Shown: positions 16,097 to 24,408 of the stretch, in pieces
How the letters are laid out: every line of letters begins with the position of its first letter
Numbering within the stretch: the stretch's first letter is position 1
Assembly: GCA_022866645.1 (NCBI GenBank)
Contig: JALHUQ010000155.1
Span: 1-33,376 of the forward strand
Direction: 5' to 3'
DNA length: 33,376 nucleotides
Source: Woeseiaceae bacterium
GTDB lineage: Bacteria > Pseudomonadota > Gammaproteobacteria > Steroidobacterales > Woeseiaceae
Notes under the pieces: model-generated
What the model was told of the DNA's origin: nothing
Databases searched by the model: none
What the model saw: only the letters and a program-made list of their open reading frames with translations
Translations under genes and position numbers: made by a program

Positions 16097-17050
16097 CTAA
16101 TTATCAGAGATATAGTAATTTTCCAGCGGCTGCGTAATGCTCCCGCTGGTCAAAGAGACGAAAGAAAGCTCGTTGAACTCGTCTTCGCCCATCGAAGAAA
16201 GAATCTCGACGGAGGCAACCTTTTTCCCCGGTAGCATGACCATTGCGCCAGTCTGCGGATTCTTGATCGTGCGTCCATTCTCATACACGTAAAGCATCGC
16301 GCCGACTTCCAGACCCTGGCTCGGCCCGCCAGAAATAATATACGCGCCGCCCTCCTCGGCCAGGAGATATGATCTCCATGGCTTGCTGGTCATATTCTCA
16401 ACGAGATTGCTTATGAGCTGCGAAATAGCTTCCGACATTGATTTATCGGTCAGGCTTTGATCATAGCCAGCACTTGAACCTGCTCCGAATGTCTTTTTGG
16501 CCTCGGATGTCGCCTCGCCCGCACCTTCAGTCGCGAAGACGATTCGACCGGTCGCAACATCGATTAGACGAACATTCACTTTCGAGTACGCTTTCTGAGT
16601 TTTCTTGCGTTGAAAAATGCCACTCTCGCTCTCAGTCGAGCGTCCAAATTCACTGACAGATCCAACAATCAGAAAATCGATACTCACACCTTCCTCTTTC
16701 AGTCCGGCTAGCATCTGCTCCGCCGAAACGTTATCCGCATCAAGACGTTCGAACATGAGGAATTTTCCAGTCTCAGTAAGGCGTGCGCTCAATATGTCGG
16801 CGGCTTGCTTACCGAGGCGATCGCCCGAGTCATCTACGAGAAACGAGGTGCCGGATTGAGTTTCATTCGAAAAACGGGCGATTCCCACTTTTCGCTTCAG
16901 AAATACGCCAGGCGCATCAACAGCAATTTCGCCGGTTGTCGCATCCAGTACGTTTTGTCCGAACGTATTCTCCGGGATAAGCACGGATGAGACGACAATC
17001 AGAATTGCAGACATTATCGTCATGGCAATCGCATTATTTCGATCAGACAT
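16097..17050 (-). CDS. CsgG-family secretion/assembly protein without lipobox
   Basis: CsgG proteins form outer-membrane pores or periplasmic scaffolds; in curli systems CsgG is the export channel. This 317-residue protein has a hydrophobic signal segment (about 8-30, ending NTFGQN) but no cysteine in lipobox position, unlike curli CsgG. Family segments are VGIARFSNETQSG, DRLGKQAADILSARLTETGKF, FLIVGSVSEFGR, KVNVRLIDVATGRIVFA and SEAISQLISNLVENM. A C-terminal domain (about 235-317, QGLEVGAMLYVYENGR, PGKKVASVEIL) is extra. No csgA, B, E or F is nearby, so this is not a curli operon. GGAG precedes the ATG. It heads the four-gene lipoprotein operon. Confidence 0.87.
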   Translation of the reverse strand: MSDRNNAIAMTIMSAILIVVSSVLIPENTFGQNVLDATTGEIAVDAPGVFLKRKVGIARFSNETQSGTSFLVDDSGDRLGKQAADILSARLTETGKFLMFERLDADNVSAEQMLAGLKEEGVSIDFLIVGSVSEFGRSTESESGIFQRKKTQKAYSKVNVRLIDVATGRIVFATEGAGEATSEAKKTFGAGSSAGYDQSLTDKSMSEAISQLISNLVENMTSKPWRSYLLAEEGGAYIISGGPSQGLEVGAMLYVYENGRTIKNPQTGAMVMLPGKKVASVEILSSMGEDEFNELSFVSLTSGSITQPLENYYISDN

Positions 17051-17064
17051 CTATTTGCTCCAAA

Positions 17065-17081
17065 GAGAAATTCGATTTCTC
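17065..17081. promoter_or_regulatory. Palindrome in the csgG-like leader
   Basis: GAGAAAT-tcg-ATTTCTC is a perfect 7-bp inverted repeat with a three-base centre, five bases upstream of the GGAG ribosome-binding site of the csgG-like gene. It could be a repressor operator or an mRNA hairpin controlling initiation. Confidence 0.45.
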
Positions 17082-17345
17082 GCAATATGTCGACGCACCA
17101 TACTAGTACATTAGGTAAATACTAGCGTTTCACGTCACAAGAACGCAATTGGCCGTATATTCCCGGAAAACGTTGCAATCGCACGCATATACATTTGGGG
17201 CGCTACTTCAATCAAGACGGGGCACAAATTACCGAAAGGAGTGGATCGGTCTCCTTTAACGCCAAACTCGCATCAAAACGATGCCGGTCGACCCACTGCC
17301 GCAATAGCAGCGAAATACTAGAACAAAACCCAGCAGACGATCCAG

Positions 17346-17380
17346 AAAGGGTTCACAGCCGAAAAGGCTCTGACCCCTTT
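17346..17380. repeat. REP-like extragenic hairpin
   Basis: Two 15-base arms (17346-17360 and 17366-17380) pair at 13 of 15 positions around a GAAAA loop. The right arm contains CTCTGACCCCTTT, a motif I know from repeated extragenic hairpins in gammaproteobacteria linked to REP-associated tyrosine transposases. Only one copy is visible, and no transposase is nearby. It may also serve as the 3' end structure of the phosphatase-like gene. Confidence 0.5.
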
Positions 17381-17389
17381 CCGGTTTAG

Positions 17390-17917
17390 CTAGTCGGCGC
17401 TGAGGATTTCCTGGACTTTGCTTTCGAGGCTCGTCATTCCGCCCTCTCTGCCGTACTCGAGTGCCGTTTCGTCATCCGCACCGCTTAAACTCTTTCGCAA
17501 AGCCAGTAATGCACCAACGCGGTTTCCGCTGCCGCAGTGAATGAGTACCGGGCCTTCCGCGTTCTCGATTAGCTGGTCCAGGGCGCTGGCGCTGTCAAAA
17601 CTGATCGAATCACGCCCAATTGGCAGGATCAGGTAGTCCATACCCAATCCTTCAATTACCTTGGCTTCGTCGATGCCACGGTCTTCGCCTTCTGTTCGAA
17701 GATCGATGACCGTTTTGTAACCCTGTTCGGCAAATACTTTCAGTGCCGCCTCGTCCGGTTGGCCGGCAGACGTAATTCCATCGACTGGCTGCACGATGCC
17801 GGCTCTAACGACAGCATTGAGATTGACCTTCAACGTGGAAGCGCCAGCAGTGCCGTCTGCATAGGTGGCACTGATTGCCAGCGTGGCCAGAACTGCCGCA
17901 AACAAACGTATCTTCAT
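17390..17917 (-). CDS. Secreted DUF442/BLH-type tyrosine phosphatase-like protein
   Basis: A 175-residue protein with a Sec signal peptide (cleavage after about TYA, residue 20). The body matches the phosphatase-like domain of the beta-lactamase-hydrolase-like family: ITSAGQPDEAALKVFAEQGYKTVIDLRTEGED and the P-loop HCGSGNRVGALLAL with C128 and R133, the CxxGxR form of that family; both segments are shown here only in part. It would act in the periplasm on an unknown phosphorylated or related substrate. It begins 2 bases after the stop of the large secreted protein gene, with GAGG overlapping that stop, so the two are translated as a pair. Confidence 0.82.
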   Translation of the reverse strand: MKIRLFAAVLATLAISATYADGTAGASTLKVNLNAVVRAGIVQPVDGITSAGQPDEAALKVFAEQGYKTVIDLRTEGEDRGIDEAKVIEGLGMDYLILPIGRDSISFDSASALDQLIENAEGPVLIHCGSGNRVGALLALRKSLSGADDETALEYGREGGMTSLESKVQEILSAD

Positions 17918-17919
17918 TT

Positions 17920-19644
17920 CTAATCCCTCAGTTTCATGAGCCCGTTGATTTCGATTCCTCGACTCGTAAATCGAATCTCAACCGACATCCGTTCGTACAT
18001 GCTACCGGATAATGCCAGCACGTCGGCTAAAGCCGTGCGAATCGCCATTGGCAACTCATTCTCCTCATCGCCTGACGGCTGCTTGGCCATCGCATCACCG
18101 ACCATCGAATAGTAGCGTGCAGAGTCCATGCTCATGCTCATGAACGGCGCCTTATCAGGACTGGCAGCACGCAGCATGGCAGCGGATTTCGTCTCCGCAT
18201 CCACTCCCACCGAGACAGACAACGCGTCTTTCGATAATGCCGCGAAAGCGAGATCTGCAATTTCTGCGAGTTGCGCCATTTCGAGTTTTACCGGCTTGCC
18301 ATCGGGCAACAGATTCAGAGCTGCAATCTGCGGATCCATCAGCGCCGCCAACATGACCAACGCTTCCGCATTTTCGATTGCGATCAATATGGAGGCATCG
18401 ATCGAGTCGGGCGGCGTATTGCTTGCCATGTCCATGCCCTGAATGTCGGTAATATTCGCAACGAATCCGCGAAAACTGTAGAGAACGGGCGGCAATGGTT
18501 GGTTCAGCGCCTCGCGGCCTTTTGCAACACCCGCCTGCAGGTCAGCAAAGTTCTCACATTCGTACGGATCCGCTTCCATCGCATCGAGGCGAGCCTCGTA
18601 GAACTCTCGTAGCGCCAGCGGATTTAATCCGAACCCAAATGACATGAATCCGCCTGGATCCGATCCGAGACCCGGAACCGCAGCAGGGACAGTGGCGAGC
18701 CCGGACGCGATGTCCTTGCGAAGCTCGATTATCATTGCGCTCTTGGCCTGCTCCGACGATAAGTCGGTGTAACCAAAGACGATCCGCGGCGCAATTCCAG
18801 CCATTTCCATAATTTCAGCCGAACACGTTTCCGTCAGCTCGGGCAGCGGTTCTGAAATCGCGGCAAACAATTCTTTATCCCGTTCTGTCGCCTTGCCAGC
18901 GAATATTTCAGCGATTCGCTTGTTGTTGACGAACCCGATCATTTGCTCAGAAAATCCGTACTCCTTTCCGATTGAACGCAGCGTATTGCTCTTTTTCAGG
19001 CTGGTGCGGGGCTTCTTGAGTCCCAGAGCCTCGGCGATCTGAGCTTCATCATATTTCGCCGGTACGACAGTGATAACCGCCTGCTCGTCCAGTGTTGCGA
19101 CGATCAGCCGGATCTCGTCGGCGTCGATGTATTTGTATGACTCACCGCTGGCTTTGCCAACCAACAATCCTTCTCCAGCCTTCTCTTCGATACGCTCGAT
19201 GGCGGCATCAAAAAGTTCTGTTTTCGACAATTCGAAACGAAGCACCGGTAGCAATCCGTTTCCGTAAAAGGCGAATGCAGACTCGCGCGCGATACCAGCG
19301 CCGCGGATACCATCCAGACTCATGAGTGCCAGTACCTCCTCAGCCACACCACGGAATTTCTCGGCCTCATCCGCCCCCTCTTCTTCGGCTGACATTTTGA
19401 CCAGCTGCTCAGCCATCACATGTCGCAGAATGCGTTGATAGGCTTGCAGAATCTCATCAATCGTCGGCTCGAGCTTGTCAGCCATTTTTGATGGCAACGG
19501 TTTCGTCGCGGCGAATATATACGGCGTATCAGCCGGTACATAACTCAAAAGGTCTGCCGAATTACCGGACGCTGCGTGCGCAGTGGAGATAGAAAGAAGT
19601 GCAGCAGCGAAAAACGAGAACGCGCATTTGGCTGGTTTAATCAT
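17920..19644 (-). CDS. Large secreted protein of unknown function
   Basis: I do not recognise this 574-residue protein with confidence. ATG 19644 is used (ACAGG upstream; product MIKPAKCAFSFF followed by a signal peptide ending STAHA); an alternative ATG at 19659 adds five residues. The mature start NSADLLSYVPADTPYIFAA resembles periplasmic DUF3352-like proteins, in which repeated beta-sheet domains begin with a similar 'VPADT' segment. The protein is acidic and alanine/leucine-rich, with two cysteines (CSAEIME, YECENFADL) that could form a disulfide. Two similar-looking halves (each with GIARESAFAFYG- or ILIAIENAEALV-like segments) are possible but not clear. Coupled to the phosphatase-like gene. 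Confidence 0.75.
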   Translation of the reverse strand: MIKPAKCAFSFFAAALLSISTAHAASGNSADLLSYVPADTPYIFAATKPLPSKMADKLEPTIDEILQAYQRILRHVMAEQLVKMSAEEEGADEAEKFRGVAEEVLALMSLDGIRGAGIARESAFAFYGNGLLPVLRFELSKTELFDAAIERIEEKAGEGLLVGKASGESYKYIDADEIRLIVATLDEQAVITVVPAKYDEAQIAEALGLKKPRTSLKKSNTLRSIGKEYGFSEQMIGFVNNKRIAEIFAGKATERDKELFAAISEPLPELTETCSAEIMEMAGIAPRIVFGYTDLSSEQAKSAMIIELRKDIASGLATVPAAVPGLGSDPGGFMSFGFGLNPLALREFYEARLDAMEADPYECENFADLQAGVAKGREALNQPLPPVLYSFRGFVANITDIQGMDMASNTPPDSIDASILIAIENAEALVMLAALMDPQIAALNLLPDGKPVKLEMAQLAEIADLAFAALSKDALSVSVGVDAETKSAAMLRAASPDKAPFMSMSMDSARYYSMVGDAMAKQPSGDEENELPMAIRTALADVLALSGSMYERMSVEIRFTSRGIEINGLMKLRD

Positions 19645-19866
19645 GTTTACCTGTCCCATAGTGTCCTACGAAATTTTACGTATGCTTCAGCACCTGACCG
19701 TGTTGCTGTTCACATACGAACGATCCCGCAACCAGTGGCTGCGGACATCAATCCGTGACGAAGACGAGTAAAGTAGCGATTGCTGACGGTCTGTGTGGGT
19801 GCGGTGATATTGTATCGGGCCGCTTGCCGTCTTGGCGATACCATAGCATAGCAATACACTGTGTCC

Positions 19867-20346
19867 ATGAAAATTTCGGCTATCCAACAAACTGACTATG
19901 ATGAAGTACTGGCCCTGAATTCAGAATCGGTACCCCATGTGAACCTGATTGGGCGCGACCAACTGCAGTGGTTTGATGAACACGCTTCCTTTGTGCAAGT
20001 CGCCAAAATCGATGAGCGCCTGGCTGGCTTCATTATCGGACTACGCCCCGGCACAGAGTATGCGAGTCCGAACTACCGATGGTTTTGTGAGCACTACGAC
20101 GATTTTGCCTACATCGATCGGGTCGCTGTGGCGAAATGGGCCCGAAGGCAAGGTATTGCGGAAGCACTTTACACAGCATTCGCTAACTCCCAATCCGGCG
20201 CGCCGGTGCTGACCTGCGAGGTTAATATTCGTCCCGCGAATGACGGGTCTATGATTTTTCACGAACGACTGGGTTTTCGCCAAGTCGGCTCTCAGGAGAC
20301 CGATGGTGGAAAGAAGGAAGTGGCGTTAATGGAGAAAGCACTTTGA
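19867..20346 (+). CDS. GNAT-family N-acetyltransferase
   Basis: A 159-residue acyl-CoA-dependent acetyltransferase of unknown substrate. The acetyl-CoA motif A is IDRVAVAKWARRQGIAEALY, with RRQGIA as the pyrophosphate loop, followed by the motif B region (FHERLGFRQVG). The N-terminus AIQQTDYDEVLALNSESVPH is typical of a GNAT subgroup that often carries a tryptophan-rich middle. ATG 19867 is used; GTG 19861 is possible and neither has a good ribosome-binding site. Its stop overlaps the TTG start of the next gene (TTGA), so the oxidoreductase is translationally coupled. Confidence 0.88.
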   Translation: MKISAIQQTDYDEVLALNSESVPHVNLIGRDQLQWFDEHASFVQVAKIDERLAGFIIGLRPGTEYASPNYRWFCEHYDDFAYIDRVAVAKWARRQGIAEALYTAFANSQSGAPVLTCEVNIRPANDGSMIFHERLGFRQVGSQETDGGKKEVALMEKAL

Positions 20347-21584
20347 ATACTGAACAACAAAAGCGACGGGAATTCGACGTCATCATTCAAGGTGCTACTG
20401 GTTTCACAGGGACTCTGGTTGCCGAATATTTGCTAAGACAATACGGCACCGCGGGTGAACTGCGTTGGGCTCTGGCCGGGCGCAACGAGAAAAAATTGCG
20501 CGAGGTTCGAGACGGCCTCGGTGCCTCAGCCAGCAAACTCGAGCTGATTGTTGCGGACAGTTTTGACAAGGTCGCCCTGCGAGAACTTGCTCTGCGAACT
20601 CGTGTCGTCCTGACGACAGTAGGTCCGTATGCGTTGTACGGTTCGGACCTGGTTGACGCTTGCGTCAATGCCGGCACCCACTACTGTGATCTGGCGGGTG
20701 AAGTGCACTGGATTCGAAAGATGATCGACGCACATCAGGAACGCGCTAAGGAAACCGGGGCAAAAATAGTGCACTGCTGTGGCTTCGATTCGGTACCCAT
20801 GGATATCGGCGTTTGGTTCTTGCAGGAGGCTGCTCAAGAAAAGTTCGGCGCCTACTGCAGTTCGATCAGCATGCTCGTCAAGGCAACAAAAGGGACGGCC
20901 CGCGGCGGTACGCTGGCCAGCATGATGAACCTGATCAAGGAAAGCCGCGAAGATCGATCAATCGCCCGTACGCTGATTGATCCCTACAGCCTGAATCCCG
21001 AGGGCGAGCGCGATGGTCCGGATGGGCGCGATCAGCAAAAAGTCGTATACCGGAATGACGCAAATTCATGGACAGCGCCATTTGTAATGGCGGGCGTCAA
21101 TACCAAAGTGGTACGACGTAGCCACGCACTTGCCGGGTTTCCTTATGGCAGAGATTTCCGCTATGACGAGTCCGTTCTAACCGGAGGCGGGTTCGTCGGA
21201 TGGCTCAAAGGCACGATCATGGTATTGGGCCTCGCGTCGTTAGTGATTTTCGCCTCCTACTCGCCAACCCGAAACCTTTTGCAACGATTCGTACTCGCAA
21301 AACCTGGCGAGGGACCCGATCGCGAATTGCAGCAAAAAGGATTTTTCAATCTGATGCAGATCGGCGTATTGCCGGATGGCACTCAACTGCATGGCCGGAT
21401 CACCGGCGATCAGGATCCGGGCTATGGCTCGACCAGCAAGATGCTGGGCGAATGTGCGGTTTGCCTTGCCAAAGACGATCTTGAAACCGGCGGCGGTGTC
21501 TGGACGCCTGCTTCCGTCATGGCAAGGCCGCTGATTGCGCGCCTGCGCAAAAATGCAGGGCTAAGTTTTGAATTGAAAGACTAG
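20343..21584 (+). CDS. Saccharopine dehydrogenase-like oxidoreductase (trans-acting enoyl reductase type)
   Basis: A 413-residue NAD(P)-binding protein of the family that includes mycobacterial trans-acting enoyl reductase and the human SCCPDH protein. The Rossmann motif is IIQGATGFTGTLVAEYLL (about 14-31), followed by WALAGRNEKKL, LTTVGPYALYGS and DLAGEVHWIRKM and CCGFDSVPMD. One hydrophobic helix at about 289-307 (TIMVLGLASLVIFASYS) suggests membrane attachment. The start is TTG 20343, with GGAG seven bases before it, overlapping the acetyltransferase stop. It ends tail to tail with the DUF1684 gene, their stops sharing CTAG. Substrate unknown; a lipid precursor is plausible. Confidence 0.88.
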   Translation: MNTEQQKRREFDVIIQGATGFTGTLVAEYLLRQYGTAGELRWALAGRNEKKLREVRDGLGASASKLELIVADSFDKVALRELALRTRVVLTTVGPYALYGSDLVDACVNAGTHYCDLAGEVHWIRKMIDAHQERAKETGAKIVHCCGFDSVPMDIGVWFLQEAAQEKFGAYCSSISMLVKATKGTARGGTLASMMNLIKESREDRSIARTLIDPYSLNPEGERDGPDGRDQQKVVYRNDANSWTAPFVMAGVNTKVVRRSHALAGFPYGRDFRYDESVLTGGGFVGWLKGTIMVLGLASLVIFASYSPTRNLLQRFVLAKPGEGPDRELQQKGFFNLMQIGVLPDGTQLHGRITGDQDPGYGSTSKMLGECAVCLAKDDLETGGGVWTPASVMARPLIARLRKNAGLSFELKD

Positions 21585-22507
21585 TGTTCCGGTGAATAAT
21601 GAAATGACATGTCAAACTTTTCGCCGGCCTCGATTCTTATCGGCAAGCGATTCCTCGGAGTAGCGACCGGGCAAGTCGAATAATCGTTAAAAGCGCAAGG
21701 TGGGCTATAGGATTTATTGAAGTCCAGCACCGTCAGTCCATCCTCGCCAGGCAAGGTGGAATACAAAAAGCGGCCTGCCCCGTAAGTTGCGTCTCGGTTG
21801 GTCTGGTCGCCAAACACATAAAATAGCTGATCACCCGAGGCATACGCTTCCAGGCCATAGGTCTTCCCGGCAATTTCGAATTCTACGATCCCGGGTGATT
21901 CGGGGTGGTAGCCAAGACCTTCGATCACGGTGTCGACACTAACGATTCTCGGTTCTGTGTAACGGCGCAATGTCGCCTGTACTCGCAAGGACGGGTCAAT
22001 ATCAAAATAGGGCAGTGGACCGAAAGACTTGACGAATGGATGTTCGAAGTCACGCAACCGAATAGCGTACCTGCCCTCCCTTTCCACGACCGTCCATGCA
22101 AGAGAACCGTGGCTTACCATTACATCCTGACCCGTAGTGTCAGCGGGAATGATCATTTCCCTGACCCGCTCGCCGCCACTATGCACAGCAACACCAGGCC
22201 GAACGGTCATCGATACCCCGTCAGGACCGACTGTGAAAATGCCGATCTCGGGGGAAGTATCAGCACTGATAACGATGTCGTTGCTGGCGGCCGAACCGAA
22301 ACTGTAGACACCCGGCTCCAACCAATACAAGCCGATCTGATTCAGGTAGCCGGACGGCATCTTGAGTTGTTCAATTCGCCACGCCCGCCACTCCAGCACC
22401 TCGGTCTCGTGTGCAGATGGGTCAAAAGTCGCGCCGCTTAAAGTCGGAGAAGTCATCAATATTGCCACTATCGAAGCTACAAGCCATGCTGTTGCTCGTT
22501 TTGTCAT
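21581..22507 (-). CDS. Secreted DUF1684-family protein
   Basis: A 308-residue protein with a Sec signal (about 1-26, ending TLSGA). It matches DUF1684: WRAWRIEQLKMPSGYLNQIGLYWLEPG near the start (shown in pieces), RYAIRLRDFEHPFVKSF, YFDIDPSLRVQATLRRY, and the C-terminal YSPPCAFNDYSTCPVATP-R and NRLPIRIEAGEKF with two conserved cysteines. The family is of unknown biochemical function, widespread in actinobacteria and proteobacteria. It diverges from typA with a 74-base gap and converges on the oxidoreductase. Confidence 0.88.
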   Translation of the reverse strand: MTKRATAWLVASIVAILMTSPTLSGATFDPSAHETEVLEWRAWRIEQLKMPSGYLNQIGLYWLEPGVYSFGSAASNDIVISADTSPEIGIFTVGPDGVSMTVRPGVAVHSGGERVREMIIPADTTGQDVMVSHGSLAWTVVEREGRYAIRLRDFEHPFVKSFGPLPYFDIDPSLRVQATLRRYTEPRIVSVDTVIEGLGYHPESPGIVEFEIAGKTYGLEAYASGDQLFYVFGDQTNRDATYGAGRFLYSTLPGEDGLTVLDFNKSYSPPCAFNDYSTCPVATPRNRLPIRIEAGEKFDMSFHYSPEH

Positions 22508-22546
22508 GGATCGGATTGTGCCATATCAATTCTCGATTGGGGTCAC

Positions 22547-22552
22547 TATAAT
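22547..22552 (+). promoter_or_regulatory. typA: -10 element of the typA promoter
   Basis: A perfect TATAAT lies 29 bases upstream of the typA ATG in the divergent gap. The sequence 17 bases further up (TATCAA) is a poor -35, so another sigma-70 contact or an activator may be needed. Confidence 0.5.
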
Positions 22553-22581
22553 CCGCCGCCTGCCTCCAGAGCCACACCCCG

Positions 22582-24408
22582 ATGTCAGAAGTATCCAAGT
22601 TACGAAATATCGCGATTATCGCGCATGTCGATCATGGCAAAACCACACTGGTCGACAAGATGTTGCAGCAGTCCGGCACACTCGGACCCCGTGCTGCCAC
22701 ACCCGATCGCGTCATGGATTCGAACGACCTTGAGCGTGAGCGGGGTATCACCATTCTGGCCAAGAATACCTCGGTCAAGTGGAACGGCTACCGTATCAAT
22801 ATTGTCGATACGCCCGGCCACGCCGACTTCGGCGGCGAGGTGGAACGCGTTTTGTCTATGGTGGATAGCGTCTTGTTACTGGTTGACGCCGTTGACGGAC
22901 CTATGCCGCAAACCCGGTTCGTCACGCAAAAAGCCTTTGCCCAGGGGCTGGTTCCCATTGTTGTCATTAACAAAATCGATCGTGATGGTGCGCGACCCGA
23001 TTGGGTCGTTAATCAGACTTTTGATCTATTTGATCGTCTTGGAGCGACTGACGAACAGCTCGATTTTCCGATCATCTACGCCTCGGCATTATTCGGCTAT
23101 GCAGGCCACGATTCGAGTGTCCGCGGAGGCGACATGACGCCGCTCTTCGAGACGATCGTCAAACACGTCCCGCAGCCCGACGTCGATGTTAACGGCCCTC
23201 TGCAACTGCAGGTTTCCAGCCTCGCCTACGACACTTACGTCGGCTTGCTTGGCATAGGCCGAATCAGCCGCGGTAGCTTGAAAACGAACGCACCGGTCAG
23301 TGTTGTGCATCCGGATTTCACATCTCGGCGCGCGCGAATTCTTGAAGTGTATGGTTTCGACGGCCTGAAGCGAACGCGCATCGATTCCGCAAGCGCCGGC
23401 GACATAGTCATGTTCAGTGGCATCGAAGAGCTCGGCATATCCGATACGCTGTGCGATCGCGATCATGAAGATGCGCTGCCAGCACTGAGTGTCGATGAGC
23501 CGACGGTCAACATGACATTTCAGGTCAATAAGTCTCCCTTCGCAGGTCAGGACGGCAAGTTCTTGACCAGCCGACAGATTCGCGAGCGACTGGAGCAGGA
23601 ACTCAAGCACAACGTCGCCCTGCGCGTAGACCAGACAAGCGACCCGGACAAGTTTCGAGTTTCCGGGCGCGGCGAATTGCATTTGTCAGTACTCGTGGAA
23701 ACGATGCGGCGCGAAGGCTTTGAGTTGGCGGTATCGCGGCCGGAAGTCATCATGCGCAATGTGGACGGCGTCGAGCATGAGCCCTGGGAGCAACTCACTG
23801 TCGACTTCGACGAAGCGTATCAGGGCGCAGTTATGACGCGTTTGGCAGACCGCAAGGGAGAACTGCAGAACATGCTGCCTGATGGCAAGGGTCGAATGCG
23901 CCTCGATTACAAAATACCCACTCGCGGCCTGATCGGCTTTCGTACCGAATATCTGACGGCAACCTCGGGCACCGGTTTGATCTACCACGTGCTCGACGGA
24001 TATGCGCCTCGAATAGCGGGCACCATTGCACAGAGAACCAACGGAACACTGGTTTCCATGGTCCATGGAAAAGCCCTCGCCTATGCCCTCTTCAATTTGC
24101 AGGAAAGAGGGAAACTGTTCCTCGGGCATGGCGCACCGGTGTACGAAGGAATGATAGTCGGCATACACAAACGCCAAAATGATCTGGTCGTAAATCCGAC
24201 CAAGGCAAAACAGCTGACCAATATTCGCGCTGCTGGAACGGACGAGAATTTGATTTTGTCGCCACCCATACGTTATTCGCTGGAGCAGGCACTCGAATTT
24301 CTGGATGATGACGAGCTGCTTGAAGTAACACCGAAGAATCTCCGGCTCCGAAAAAAGAATTTGTCCGAAGTTGACCGCAAACGAGAGTCGCGCCAACAAG
24401 CATCGTGA
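22582..24408 (+). CDS. typA: Ribosome-associated GTPase TypA/BipA
   Basis: BipA is an EF-G-like translational GTPase that helps 50S assembly and stress or low-temperature growth. The 608-residue protein has G1 AHVDHGKTTL (K20), G2 RGITI, G3 DTPGHADFGGEVERVL, G4 NKID, then EF-G-like domains and the BipA-specific C-terminal part with IPTRGLIGFRTEYLT and GLIYHVLDGY. Length is normal. The weak ribosome-binding site is notable. The kinase gene begins inside its stop codon (GTGA), so a shared transcript is likely. Confidence 0.97.
   Translation: MSEVSKLRNIAIIAHVDHGKTTLVDKMLQQSGTLGPRAATPDRVMDSNDLERERGITILAKNTSVKWNGYRINIVDTPGHADFGGEVERVLSMVDSVLLLVDAVDGPMPQTRFVTQKAFAQGLVPIVVINKIDRDGARPDWVVNQTFDLFDRLGATDEQLDFPIIYASALFGYAGHDSSVRGGDMTPLFETIVKHVPQPDVDVNGPLQLQVSSLAYDTYVGLLGIGRISRGSLKTNAPVSVVHPDFTSRRARILEVYGFDGLKRTRIDSASAGDIVMFSGIEELGISDTLCDRDHEDALPALSVDEPTVNMTFQVNKSPFAGQDGKFLTSRQIRERLEQELKHNVALRVDQTSDPDKFRVSGRGELHLSVLVETMRREGFELAVSRPEVIMRNVDGVEHEPWEQLTVDFDEAYQGAVMTRLADRKGELQNMLPDGKGRMRLDYKIPTRGLIGFRTEYLTATSGTGLIYHVLDGYAPRIAGTIAQRTNGTLVSMVHGKALAYALFNLQERGKLFLGHGAPVYEGMIVGIHKRQNDLVVNPTKAKQLTNIRAAGTDENLILSPPIRYSLEQALEFLDDDELLEVTPKNLRLRKKNLSEVDRKRESRQQAS

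Larger units (their letters stand above)
17051..17389. other. 339-base intergenic region upstream of the csgG-like operon
   Basis: No credible gene. It must hold the promoter of the minus-strand csgG-like operon. Visible structure: a palindrome in the leader (17065-17081), a direct repeat of ATACTAG at 17100-17106 and 17119-17125, and a REP-like hairpin at its right end (17346-17380). A 64-codon plus-strand frame here is explained by the hairpin and looks spurious. Confidence 0.6.

Noticed and set aside
17195..17389. 64-codon plus-strand frame ending HSRKGSDPFPV
   Set aside because: The end is a translation of the REP-like hairpin, and the rest has no support.
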